Part shown: positions 14,417 to 22,263 of the stretch, one piece after another
How positions within the stretch are numbered: position 1 is the stretch's first letter
Layout of the letters: every line of letters begins with the position of its first letter
Assembly: GCA_002413865.1 (NCBI GenBank)
Contig: DHXX01000011.1
Coordinates: 71,969 to 98,047 of the forward strand
Source: Candidatus Saccharibacteria bacterium UBA5145
GTDB taxonomy: Bacteria > Patescibacteriota > Saccharimonadia > Saccharimonadales > UBA4665
Length of the DNA stretch: 26,079 bases
Direction of reading: 5' to 3'
Notes under the pieces: model-generated
What the model was told of the DNA's origin: nothing
The model's database searches: none
Seen by the model: only the letters and a program-made list of their open reading frames with translations
Position numbers and translations under genes: made by a program

Positions 14417-15404
14417 CCAGCCACCGACCCTTAAACGACGACGTGCCAAACAGCTTGGGCTGTTATTAGTCTTGCTGGTTGCCGTCCTGACGACGGCGTC
14501 TAATTACCAGAATATCGCCGACTGGCTCGCCTTGCGTAATTACCAGCCACCCGCCGCTATCAGCAGCTTGGCCGATCAGACGACGATGACGCCGCTGGCC
14601 CGCAAGATCTTCTACGTTAACCATCCGGCGCTCGATGCCAAAACGGTTTTCGGCAACGAATGTCCGAACGGCCAGCGCGAAAAAACGATCGTCTTGGGGT
14701 GCTACCGCGGCAACCAACACGGCATTTTCCTGCTCAATGTAACTGATCCGCGGCTGGGCGGTGTCGAAGACGTGACGGCGGCCCACGAGATGCTCCACGC
14801 CGCCTACGACCGACTGAGCTCCAATGAACGTAGCCGCGTCGACGGCTTGCTGCAAGACTACTTCGCCCACGACTTGCACGACCAACGTATCATCGACACC
14901 GTCGCGTCCTACCGCAAATCCGAACCCAACGACGTCGTCAACGAGATGCACTCCATCTTCGGCACCGAAGTCGCTAATTTGCCAGCCGGCCTGGATCAGT
15001 ATTATCAGCGCTATTTCACGAATCGGGCCCAGATCGTTAGCCACGCTGACGCCTATCAAGTCGAGTTCACTTCGCGTCAGGCGGCCGTCCAGCGGGCCGA
15101 CGATCAGTTGTCGGCCTTAAAAAGCCGGATTACCAGCGGCAAAGCCGACCTAAATACCCGCAACGCCGTGATCGTTAGCACCCAAAAGACGTTGCTTGCC
15201 GAACGAACTAACAATACCGCGGCCTATAACGCCGCCGTGCCGGGCTACAATAAAATGGTCGATGACTACAACGCCGAGGTGCAGGTTGTCAAATCATTAA
15301 TCGAGACTCACAACGATCTAGTGATCAGTCGCAATAAGATTGTGCTCGAAGAAGCTCAATTAGTTAATGAATTAAACTCAACGGCCACGCCGATTAATCA
15401 CTAA
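14397..15404 (+). CDS. Membrane-anchored HExxH protein (putative zinc metallopeptidase)
   Basis: A 335-aa protein whose ATG at 14397 overlaps the end of clpC by 20 nt, so it is translationally coupled to it. A basic N-terminus (KRRRAKQ) leads into one membrane segment (about 22-40), placing the rest outside the cytoplasm. The segment DVTAAHEMLHAAYDRLSSNER contains HEMLH (His130-His134), the zinc-peptidase motif, in a helical context. Two cysteines just before it (NECPNG and LGCYRG) could form a disulfide. The C-terminal third (about 215-325) is a charged helical, probably coiled-coil region. I know no named family for it. Peptidase activity is inferred from one motif; the third zinc ligand is not identified. 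A hairpin spans its stop codon. Confidence 0.85.
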   Translation: MQQPTNNQPPTLKRRRAKQLGLLLVLLVAVLTTASNYQNIADWLALRNYQPPAAISSLADQTTMTPLARKIFYVNHPALDAKTVFGNECPNGQREKTIVLGCYRGNQHGIFLLNVTDPRLGGVEDVTAAHEMLHAAYDRLSSNERSRVDGLLQDYFAHDLHDQRIIDTVASYRKSEPNDVVNEMHSIFGTEVANLPAGLDQYYQRYFTNRAQIVSHADAYQVEFTSRQAAVQRADDQLSALKSRITSGKADLNTRNAVIVSTQKTLLAERTNNTAAYNAAVPGYNKMVDDYNAEVQVVKSLIETHNDLVISRNKIVLEEAQLVNELNSTATPINH

Positions 15405-15410
15405 TCGGCG
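15388..15410 (+). repeat. Perfect inverted repeat across the stop codon
   Basis: CGCCGATTA and TAATCGGCG (9 bp, loop ATCAC) bracket the last codons and stop of the HExxH protein gene. No T-tract follows, so it may be an mRNA-stability or partial-termination element before radA. Confidence 0.6.
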
Positions 15411-15445
15411 AGGGTGCTAGACTTAGGTTATAAAAGGAGTTTATC

Positions 15446-16798
15446 GTGGCAAAAAAATCGGTCGCCAACTATGTTTGTAGCAACTGTGGCGCGCTGGCGG
15501 CGTCGTGGAGCGGCCGCTGCGTGCAGTGCGGCGAGTGGAATACGCTGCAGGAACAATTGACCGCCAGCGGATTGGCCACCAGCGTGGCCGCCGGGCGAGT
15601 CTTGTCGACCCAATCGGTTGAGTCATCGGTTATCCACGACCAGCCCCGACTAATCAGCGGTATGAAAGACGTCGACGCCGTGCTCGGCGGCGGGATTGTG
15701 GCCGGTAGCGTCAACCTGATCGCCGGCCAGCCCGGCATTGGCAAGAGCACCTTATTACTCCAGCTGGCCTACGCGGTGGCCGCCACCGTGCCGGTGCTCT
15801 ACATTAGCGGTGAAGAATCGGCCTATCAGATTGGCCTAAGGGCGGCCCGCTTGGGCACCCTCCGACCGGAGCTGCAGCTGGCGACGACCGGTTCGGCCGA
15901 TGACATCGCCGCGACGATTGCCAGCGGCAAATATAAACTAGTGGTCGTCGATTCGATCCAAACGGTGACGAGTGCCGCCATCGCTTCGGCCGCCGGGACG
16001 GTTTCGCAGATAACCAACAGCACCCAGCTCCTGACGCTGGCCGCCAAACAAACTAACACCGCCGTCATCCTCGTCGGCCACGTCACCAAAGAAGGCGCTA
16101 TCGCCGGGCCAAAAGTCCTCGAGCACGTCGTCGACGTCGTCTTGCAGCTCGAAGGCGATCGCTACGGCGGCTTCAAGGTCCTTAGAGCCGTCAAAAACCG
16201 CTTTGGCTCGACCAATGAAGCCGGTATCTTTGAAATGGTCGAACAGGGCCTCCTGCCGGTCGCCAATCCCTCCGCCGCCTTGTTGGCCGAGCGCCAGGTC
16301 AGCGACGGTTCGGTCGTCCTGGCGACGCTCGAAGGCACCAGGCCGCTCTTAGTGGAAGTGCAGGCGCTTGTTAACCGGACCAGTTTCGGCTACCCCAAAC
16401 GGGCCGCCAGCGGCTTTGACCTGAACCGTTTGAATTTGCTCGTCGCCATGCTGGAGCGCCGCACCAAACTAAACCTTGGCGAACAAGACATCTATATCAA
16501 TATCGTTGGCGGTATGCAGATTCGCGAACCAGCCGCCGACCTGGCGATTTGTATGGCGATCGGCTCAGCCGCCAAAGGCTTGCAACTCAAGCGCAACGCC
16601 GTGGTATTCGGCGAAGTCGGCCTGAGCGGCGAAGTTCGCCACGTGCCGCACGCCGACAAGCGCTTGGCCGAAGCCCAAAAGCTTGGTTTTGACGGGGCCA
16701 TCGGCCCGGTCCAGAAAATGGGTAAAAAATTGCCAGCCCTGCACGGCGTCCCCGACGTCCGCTCGGCCCTCAACCAATTCCTCGAAAAAGATTCCTAG
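15446..16798 (+). CDS. radA: DNA repair protein RadA (Sms)
   Basis: A 450-aa RadA, a hexameric DnaB-like helicase that extends D-loops during RecA-mediated recombination. Order seen: N-terminal C4 zinc finger (YVCSNCGALAASWSGRCVQCGEWNT), RecA-like ATPase with Walker A GQPGIGKST (94-102) and Walker B LVVVDSIQT, the RadA-specific KNRFG motif (250-254), and a Lon-like C-terminal domain (about 275-440, with GGMQIREPAADLAI and GEVGLSGEVRHVPHADKRL) that is structural. Length is normal. The GTG start at 15446 is fixed by AAAGGAG six nt upstream; a TATAAA at 15429 may give a weak internal promoter. Its stop overlaps the next start by one nt. Confidence 0.97.
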   Translation: MAKKSVANYVCSNCGALAASWSGRCVQCGEWNTLQEQLTASGLATSVAAGRVLSTQSVESSVIHDQPRLISGMKDVDAVLGGGIVAGSVNLIAGQPGIGKSTLLLQLAYAVAATVPVLYISGEESAYQIGLRAARLGTLRPELQLATTGSADDIAATIASGKYKLVVVDSIQTVTSAAIASAAGTVSQITNSTQLLTLAAKQTNTAVILVGHVTKEGAIAGPKVLEHVVDVVLQLEGDRYGGFKVLRAVKNRFGSTNEAGIFEMVEQGLLPVANPSAALLAERQVSDGSVVLATLEGTRPLLVEVQALVNRTSFGYPKRAASGFDLNRLNLLVAMLERRTKLNLGEQDIYINIVGGMQIREPAADLAICMAIGSAAKGLQLKRNAVVFGEVGLSGEVRHVPHADKRLAEAQKLGFDGAIGPVQKMGKKLPALHGVPDVRSALNQFLEKDS

Positions 16799-17484
16799 TG
16801 GTCTATATCAACACCGCTCTCTTACTGATAATCATCGGACTGCTGTGGCGACGATCGCGCCAAACACGGCCAGTGGCGCCACCCAGCCAGCGCGTTATCC
16901 TCGACTCCTGCGGACTGATTGACGGCCGCATCCTCGAGATCAGACGCGCCGGTTTCATCATGGCCCAACTGGTGATACCGGAGTTTATCATTGCCGAGTT
17001 ACAGTTGCTAGCCGACGGCAAAGACAGCTACAAACGCGAACGGGCGCGCTACGGCTTGGAAGTCGCCAAACAACTGCGCGCGGCGACCAATACTAGCGTT
17101 GCGATACTAGCCCAAGATTATCCGGATATCAAGACGGTCGACGATAAACTAATCGCCCTGGCGCTTAAGCTCGGTGCCCAGCTCTATACGACCGACTATA
17201 ACCTCGGCCAAGTCGCGGCTATCAAGAACGTCGCCGTTCTGAACGTCAACGAACTTGCCCAGCACCTCCGCCCAAGCGCCTTGCCGGGAGAAAAGGTGAC
17301 TGTTAAGCTCATCCAAAAAGGTCAGATTAAAAATCAAGCAGTCGGTTATCTAGAAGACGGCACGATGGTAGTGGTTGACAACGCGGCAGGTCAAATCGGC
17401 AGAACTCTTGAAGTCGTTGCGACGCGAATGCATCAAACCGAATCTGGTAAAATGATTTTCGCAAAGCTCAAGCAGGTAGCCTAA
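16798..17484 (+). CDS. PIN-TRAM domain protein, YacL-like
   Basis: A 228-aa protein starting with GTG at 16798 that shares one base with the radA stop. An N-terminal membrane segment (residues about 4-17) is followed by a PIN nuclease domain (about 32-150) with the acidic residues Asp36 and Asp42 (VILDSCGLIDGRI), Glu67 (PEFIIAELQ), Asp119/120 (TVDDKLIALAL) and the TTDYNLG motif, then a TRAM RNA-binding domain (about 163-226, LPGEKVTVKLIQKGQIKNQAVGYLEDGTMVVVDNA). This is the YacL architecture, but YacL has about four membrane helices and this has one. YacL follows radA-disA in Bacillus. A membrane-tethered ribonuclease is likely by family; the substrate is unknown. Confidence 0.9.
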   Translation: MVYINTALLLIIIGLLWRRSRQTRPVAPPSQRVILDSCGLIDGRILEIRRAGFIMAQLVIPEFIIAELQLLADGKDSYKRERARYGLEVAKQLRAATNTSVAILAQDYPDIKTVDDKLIALALKLGAQLYTTDYNLGQVAAIKNVAVLNVNELAQHLRPSALPGEKVTVKLIQKGQIKNQAVGYLEDGTMVVVDNAAGQIGRTLEVVATRMHQTESGKMIFAKLKQVA

Positions 17485-17497
17485 ATATTAAAGGTGC

Positions 17498-20400
17498 CTA
17501 AGGCTTAGTTGTCTTAAATCCGACAGTATTTGACGTTGAGTTTGTGCCACCGACGGCTGTCACGGTTGCCGTATAAGCACTGTTGTTCTGAAGTCCTGTA
17601 ATTAGACCTGGGGACGCGGTAGGACTGGAACATGGGTTACTTGGACCGTTCGCGCAAAGTTTGTAGCTTGTAGCGCCCGTAATCGTATTCCAGGTAAAGC
17701 TAGCCGTTGTGTCCGTGACTGCGCCCAGGTTTAGGGTTAGCGCCTCCGGCGCCGACGCTAAATTTATGGTGGCGCTGTCCGTTCCTTGGTAGAGCACGCT
17801 ATCGGTTACAGTGGCTGTCAGATTCGCGGAGCCGCTGGTTGTCGGGTTGTAGACGAAGGAAACAGTGCTGGGTGAATCGCTGACGTTGGCCGTCTTGATG
17901 GTCTGGCCGTTGAGCGTGAACGTCACGGTGCCGGGATAGCTGGCGTATTGGGCGTCGGTCAGGGCGTGTGTGCCCTGGGTCACCGTGGCGGTGATAGTAC
18001 AGCTGGTGTCGCAGGTAGCGGGGGCGTTGAGGGTAATGACAGGCGGGCTATCGCTACAGTTGTGGACATCGTCGGTCGGAGCGCTGACATTTGAAGTCGT
18101 CGAGCTGCTGCTGTTGGCGATGTTGGCCTTGCCACCATTGAAGATGTCGATGTTCCAGAAAGCGGCGTTGCCGTTGGTGACGACTTGTTTGGCCAAAGCC
18201 GGGGTGCAACTGGTGGCGATTTTGCCAGAAACTTTATCGGTCGTCGCGGAGGTGTTGTTTTTGGCTGTGCCGCCGACGTACCACGACGGATACAGATCGT
18301 TGGCTGGGCTGGGTTCGATATCGCCATAGTGAATGTGGCTGCGCAGAACGAAAGCTGGGGCGGTTTTGACGGTCGCCGGTTGGACCCAGTTGTTGGGCTT
18401 AACGTTGGTGTGGGCGTATTCCATCCAGCCCCGCGTCAGCGGCTCGGTCAGGTTTTCCATCGAAGTCGTCAGTGTTACGTGACGGGTGTGGTTGCCGACC
18501 CACGACACAACGGCGTATTTGTTGGACCAGCTGGTCATCAGACCGTCATAGCCGTCGTTGGTGGTACCGGTTTTGACGGCGAAGTTCCAGCCCTGGAAGT
18601 GGTGGAACTTGTAGCCACCGCGGCTGAGGGACGTACAATCGGTCGCCGTGCACGAACCGGGTAGGTAGCTGGCGTTCGGGTCGCTCGCCATGTTGTTGAC
18701 GATGAAAGCGGCATCCGCTTTGATGACTTGATTGGCTTTTGGTTGCGTCCACTGGTATTTAACTTTATTGGAGGCGTCGGTGATTTTGAGGATGTAGGTG
18801 CGCGGGATGGCATTGCCGAGCCGGGCCAGGGTGGACAGGCCGTTGACGTGGTCGTCGAGGTGCAAGAACGCGCCGTCACCGATGGCCGAAGCGGCGTAAC
18901 ACTGGGTCGTCTCGGTCAGGGCTTCGTCGCCGTAGCAATTGTAACTGTTTTTGTGCTTTTGCTGGTTGTAGCTGTTGGCCATCATCGCCGAGGCGGTGCT
19001 GATGACCTTATTGATCGAATTGACGTGCCCGGTGCTGGTGTCGTTGGGCGAAGCCTGGAGCATGGCTTTGACGGCCGGAACGTTGCGCGAGCCGCCGAGG
19101 GCGTAGCGTAGCGGCAACGGACCAGGGTAGATGAAGTCGTAATCGGTCAGACAATTGCCGCCGTTTTTGGGTAATTGCTTGTTGGTGCAGGGATAGCCCG
19201 GTAGCGCTCCCTGGGTGTCATACAGCACGGAACCGGCGCCGACGTTGTTGTTATTGTTAATCATTGTGGCGTAGTCATAGGGCTTAAAGCTCGAGCCGGG
19301 CGGAATCAGAATACCAGACGCGTAGTTGTTTTGACCGTGGTCGGCATTGGTAAAGTCGGTGCCACCAACTAAGGTAACGATTTGACCGGTTTGGACGTCT
19401 TCGCCGACCATGGCCTCTTCGTCGGCGCCATAGCGCGTGATTTTACCCAAGTTAGTAGCGACTAGCTCCTCGGCTTTGGTCTGGAGGTTCGTGTCTAGAG
19501 TGGTCGTGACTTTCCAGCCGCCGCGTTGGACGAGGTTGGCGCCATATTTATTTTGCAGTTCTTGTTTGGCGGAGAGCACAAAGTAAGGCGCTTTGATGCC
19601 TTGGTATTTTGGCAGCTGCGGGTGGACCTGGGCTAGGATATCGACTTTTTTGGCGGCGTCGGCTTGGGCTTGGGTAATGTATTTTTGGCTGGCCATCTGG
19701 TCGAGGATGTAGTGCTGGCGGTTGAGCAGGGCCGGGGCGCTGAAGCTGTCAGCCGTGACGGCCGGGTTAAAGCGGCTGCTGGCGTAGGGCGAATAATAAC
19801 TCGGCGATTGCGGTATGGCCGCCAACATGGCGGCTTGCGGCAAGGTCAGGCTCTTGGCGTCGGTCTGGAAGTAGTCACGAGCCGCCGTTTCGACGCCATA
19901 CTCGACCCCTCCGTAGGGAGCGATGTTGAGATAACCGGTCAAGATATCACTTTTGGTATATTCGCGCTCCAACTCGACGGCCAGGATTAGTTCTTTGACC
20001 TTACGCGTCACCGTCCGATTGTCGGTCCATTGCTCATTGAGCTTGACGAGCTGTTGGGTGATTGTCGAACCGCCTTGGACGCCACCACCACCGCCAAATA
20101 GGTCGTGCGTGGCGGCCCGGCTAATGCCGCGCACGTCAAACGCCCCGTGCTTGTAGAAATTCTTGTCTTCCGTGGCGACGGTCGCCTGCTTGATGTAAGT
20201 CGAGATGTCTTTGCCGTCAACCGGCGTCCGCTTGATAGCGTCATAGTCTTGCCATAGCACGGTGTTACCGCTACGGTCATAATAGGTAATGCTGCCACCG
20301 AGGTCACTACCGGCGATGTCTTTGACTTTCGGCAAATCCTTACGGAAATAGGCAAACAGACCGATCGTCAAAAAGAAGCCAATCAAAATAGCGATACCGA

Positions 20401-20659
20401 CGATTTTCAGGGCGGTAATACCACCTTCGCGGCTGAACCAGTACTGGGCGACCCGCTTGGGCTGCAGACGGTACAGGATACGTTTGAAGCTCCCCTTCGG
20501 CAGGGTGCTTAAATAAGTGGCTTTGTCGGTAATGCGGCTCATTTTGGCGGATTTCAAGCGGTCGCTCAGTGAACGATTGATTTTGATGCTCTTACCGCTT
20601 TTAGTTGTGAAAGTGTTTCGAGTGCGGCGGTTTCGCCCCTTACCATTAGACGCGTTCAT
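17498..20659 (-). CDS. Class A penicillin-binding protein (PBP1A-type) with Ig-like and FnIII tail
   Basis: A 1,053-aa bifunctional peptidoglycan synthase. A basic cytoplasmic N-terminus (1-85) precedes a membrane anchor (about 88-106). The GT51 glycosyltransferase domain has the catalytic EDKNFYKHGAFD (Glu164) and GGSTITQQLVK, RKVKELILAVELEREYTK and GYLNIAPYGG motifs. The transpeptidase domain has the active Ser of GSSFKP (about 455), SRN (in GGSRNVPAVK) and KTGT (about 696-699). After residue 860 come an Ig-like domain (about 875-965, PPVITLNAPATCDTSCTITATV) and a fibronectin-III domain (about 968-1053, TASFTWNTITGATSYKLCANG), probably for cell-wall contact. The tail is Ser/Thr-rich and cysteine pairs suggest disulfides. 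A TATAAT (complement of 20698-20703) lies 38 nt upstream. It is convergent with the PIN-TRAM gene, 13 nt apart. Confidence 0.95.
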   Translation of the reverse strand: MNASNGKGRNRRTRNTFTTKSGKSIKINRSLSDRLKSAKMSRITDKATYLSTLPKGSFKRILYRLQPKRVAQYWFSREGGITALKIVGIAILIGFFLTIGLFAYFRKDLPKVKDIAGSDLGGSITYYDRSGNTVLWQDYDAIKRTPVDGKDISTYIKQATVATEDKNFYKHGAFDVRGISRAATHDLFGGGGGVQGGSTITQQLVKLNEQWTDNRTVTRKVKELILAVELEREYTKSDILTGYLNIAPYGGVEYGVETAARDYFQTDAKSLTLPQAAMLAAIPQSPSYYSPYASSRFNPAVTADSFSAPALLNRQHYILDQMASQKYITQAQADAAKKVDILAQVHPQLPKYQGIKAPYFVLSAKQELQNKYGANLVQRGGWKVTTTLDTNLQTKAEELVATNLGKITRYGADEEAMVGEDVQTGQIVTLVGGTDFTNADHGQNNYASGILIPPGSSFKPYDYATMINNNNNVGAGSVLYDTQGALPGYPCTNKQLPKNGGNCLTDYDFIYPGPLPLRYALGGSRNVPAVKAMLQASPNDTSTGHVNSINKVISTASAMMANSYNQQKHKNSYNCYGDEALTETTQCYAASAIGDGAFLHLDDHVNGLSTLARLGNAIPRTYILKITDASNKVKYQWTQPKANQVIKADAAFIVNNMASDPNASYLPGSCTATDCTSLSRGGYKFHHFQGWNFAVKTGTTNDGYDGLMTSWSNKYAVVSWVGNHTRHVTLTTSMENLTEPLTRGWMEYAHTNVKPNNWVQPATVKTAPAFVLRSHIHYGDIEPSPANDLYPSWYVGGTAKNNTSATTDKVSGKIATSCTPALAKQVVTNGNAAFWNIDIFNGGKANIANSSSSTTSNVSAPTDDVHNCSDSPPVITLNAPATCDTSCTITATVTQGTHALTDAQYASYPGTVTFTLNGQTIKTANVSDSPSTVSFVYNPTTSGSANLTATVTDSVLYQGTDSATINLASAPEALTLNLGAVTDTTASFTWNTITGATSYKLCANGPSNPCSSPTASPGLITGLQNNSAYTATVTAVGGTNSTSNTVGFKTTKP

Positions 20660-20697
20660 AAGATATAGTCTGACTCCCTCGTAAATTTCTTAACCTC

Positions 20698-20703
20698 ATT
20701 ATA
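20698..20703 (-). promoter_or_regulatory. -10 box for the PBP gene
   Basis: TATAAT on the minus strand ends 38 nt before the PBP ATG. A GAGGGAG sequence lies in the leader, about 16 nt before the start, too far for a good Shine-Dalgarno. Confidence 0.5.
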
Positions 20704-20762
20704 GCAAAGCGGTGACTCAAATTGGCTATGTTTAATAAATTAACTTCAGTCAGTTGTCAGGT

Positions 20763-20790
20763 TTGAGGTCGACTTTAGATGGGCTATACT
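20763..20790 (+). promoter_or_regulatory. Promoter of the tyrS leader transcript
   Basis: TTGAGG (20763-20768), 16 nt, TATACT (20785-20790). Transcription should start near 20797, about 180 nt before tyrS, so the leader ORF and the inverted repeats are both in the mRNA. Confidence 0.65.
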
Positions 20791-20821
20791 AATAGGCAAT
20801 TAACCCAAGCGACAGGAAACC

Positions 20822-20980
20822 ATGAACTCATCTAATATCTCCCCTCTGGCCGAAACCGCCAGCTTATTGGCTGCAACGGTCGTAAAGACTCGTCAGCGTA
20901 GCTCCGCTACACCTCCTCACTTTCCAACCGTTTCGCTCAGCAATCTGACAATTTCAGCTCGAAGGCGAGATATCAGATGA
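20822..20980 (+). CDS. 52-aa leader ORF coupled to tyrS
   Basis: A short ORF from ATG 20822 to TGA 20978-20980, with AGGAAA just upstream at short spacing. Its TGA overlaps the first ATG of tyrS (ATGA). The peptide (MNSSNISPLAETASLLAATV...RRRDIR) is rich in Ser, Ala and Arg, contains no Tyr and resembles no protein I know. It lies almost wholly within an inverted-repeat-bounded segment, so it may be a regulatory leader, or simply open by chance within an inserted element. Position and the coupled overlap are the only evidence for translation. Confidence 0.4.
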   Translation: MNSSNISPLAETASLLAATVVKTRQRSSATPPHFPTVSLSNLTISARRRDIR

Positions 20981-20984
20981 GTTC
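20824..20984. repeat. Inverted-repeat-bounded element spanning the tyrS start
   Basis: A 21-nt arm at 20824-20844 and its reverse complement at 20964-20984 agree at 19 positions. Between them are a perfect small hairpin GTAGC-TCC-GCTAC near 20900, and AACGGT pairing with ACCGTT. In RNA the outer stem would bury the tyrS start codon and the purine-rich GAAGGCGAG before it. It is either a translation-control leader or a small MITE-like insertion. Confidence 0.65.
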
Positions 20985-22233
20985 TATGAAATTATCCGAA
21001 GAACTGGTCTGGCGCGGCCAAATCAAAGACAAAACTTTTAGTGATGTCGCCTGGCTCGACACGCCGCGAACCTTTTATCTGGGGGTCGATTGCTCGTCGG
21101 ACAGCTTGACGATTGGCAACTTGGCGATCTTCATGCTCGCCAAAAGGCTCAACCAAGCCGGTTGGAAAACTATCTTGCTCGTCGGCGGAGCGACCAGCCT
21201 GATCGGTGATCCGGGCGGCAAAGACGACGAACGCCAGCTCAAGAGCCGCGACGAAATCGCCCACAACGTGGCGGGCATCAAACAGCAGGTCCAGCAGTTG
21301 TTTAACGGCGCCGACTTTACCCTGGTCGACAACTACGATTGGTTTAAAGACATCAATTTTCTCGACTTCTTGCGCGACGTCGGTAAAAACTACGGTATGA
21401 CTGAGCTCATCCAGCGCGATTTTATCAGCGAGCGGATGGGCGAAGGCAGCAGTGGCATCAGTTACGCCGAATTTAGCTACACGCTGATCCAGGGCTACGA
21501 TTATTGGCACCTTTATAAGAACTACGGGGTGGTACTGCAAATTGGCGGCTCCGACCAGTGGGGCAATATGCTCTCCGGCGTCCCGCTAATTCGCAAAAAA
21601 GAGTTGGTTGAAGTCCACGCTTTGAGCATGCCCCTCGTCATTGATAAATCGACCGGCAAAAAGTTTGGTAAAAGCGAAGACGGAGCGATTTGGTTAGACA
21701 GCGCTAAGACCTCGCCGACCCAGTTCTACCAATTTTGGATCAACGCCGATGACGAGGGCGTTGCCGACTACCTCAAGATTTATACCGATCTCGACCAAGC
21801 GGCGATTGAGCAGCTCAGCGCCGAGCACGCTACCCAGCCGCAAGCCCGCCTCGCCCAAAAAGCCCTGGCGCTCGAAGTGACGCGCTCGGTGCACGGCCCC
21901 GAGGCGGCCGTCCTGGCCCAGGAAGTGACGGCCTACCTGACCGGTCAGACCTCTGTGGAGGGCGCCAGTGACGCCGCGCTGCAGGCGATTCGGCGGGAAG
22001 TCCCGGCCGTGACTGTCACCGCCGTTGGGTCAATCGTCGAAGCCCTAGTTCAGGCCGGGCTGGCGACGTCGAATTCAGAAGCCCGCCGTTTGGTATCGGC
22101 CAACGCCGTCAGCGTCAACGGCGCCAAAGTAACGCGCGAGAATTTTGAAAACCAAGATTTCGTTAAGGGGCGTTTACTGCTGCGCCGTGGCAAAGCTTTT
22201 AAAGATTCAGCGCTGGTAGAGCTTGGCGATTAG
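20977..22233 (+). CDS. tyrS: Tyrosyl-tRNA synthetase
   Basis: A 418-aa class I synthetase that charges tRNA-Tyr. Seen: the tyrosine pocket and signature region FYLGVDCSSDSLTIGNLA (33-50), GDPGGKDDER, the YAEFSYTLIQGYDYWHLY helix, LQIGGSDQWGNM, the KMSKS loop as KFGKS (229-233), and a C-terminal S4 RNA-binding domain (about 350-415, EALVQAGLATSNSEARRLVSANAVSVNG). The HIGH motif reads TIGN: both histidines, at positions equal to His45 and His48 of the Bacillus enzyme, are Thr and Asn. Two starts are possible: ATG 20977, overlapping the leader ORF stop, or ATG 20986; the conserved part starts at about residue 6 either way. The next gene begins 30 nt later. Confidence 0.96.
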   Translation: MSSMKLSEELVWRGQIKDKTFSDVAWLDTPRTFYLGVDCSSDSLTIGNLAIFMLAKRLNQAGWKTILLVGGATSLIGDPGGKDDERQLKSRDEIAHNVAGIKQQVQQLFNGADFTLVDNYDWFKDINFLDFLRDVGKNYGMTELIQRDFISERMGEGSSGISYAEFSYTLIQGYDYWHLYKNYGVVLQIGGSDQWGNMLSGVPLIRKKELVEVHALSMPLVIDKSTGKKFGKSEDGAIWLDSAKTSPTQFYQFWINADDEGVADYLKIYTDLDQAAIEQLSAEHATQPQARLAQKALALEVTRSVHGPEAAVLAQEVTAYLTGQTSVEGASDAALQAIRREVPAVTVTAVGSIVEALVQAGLATSNSEARRLVSANAVSVNGAKVTRENFENQDFVKGRLLLRRGKAFKDSALVELGD

Positions 22234-22250
22234 CGATTGCCTGATATACT
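22223..22250 (+). promoter_or_regulatory. Promoter inside the end of tyrS for the methyltransferase gene
   Basis: TTGGCG (22223-22228), 16 nt, TATACT (22245-22250); the -35 overlaps the last tyrS codons. Transcription would start about 7 nt before the ATG at 22264. Confidence 0.55.
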
Positions 22251-22263
22251 AAACGTAATCAAT

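Noticed and set aside
20797..20976. T-box riboswitch upstream of tyrS
   Set aside because: The AGGGTGGNACCGCG T-box core and a terminator before tyrS are absent, and no Tyr specifier arrangement was found.
20992..21540. 182-aa minus-strand frame opposite tyrS
   Set aside because: Antisense to conserved TyrRS motifs; no start signals or domain.
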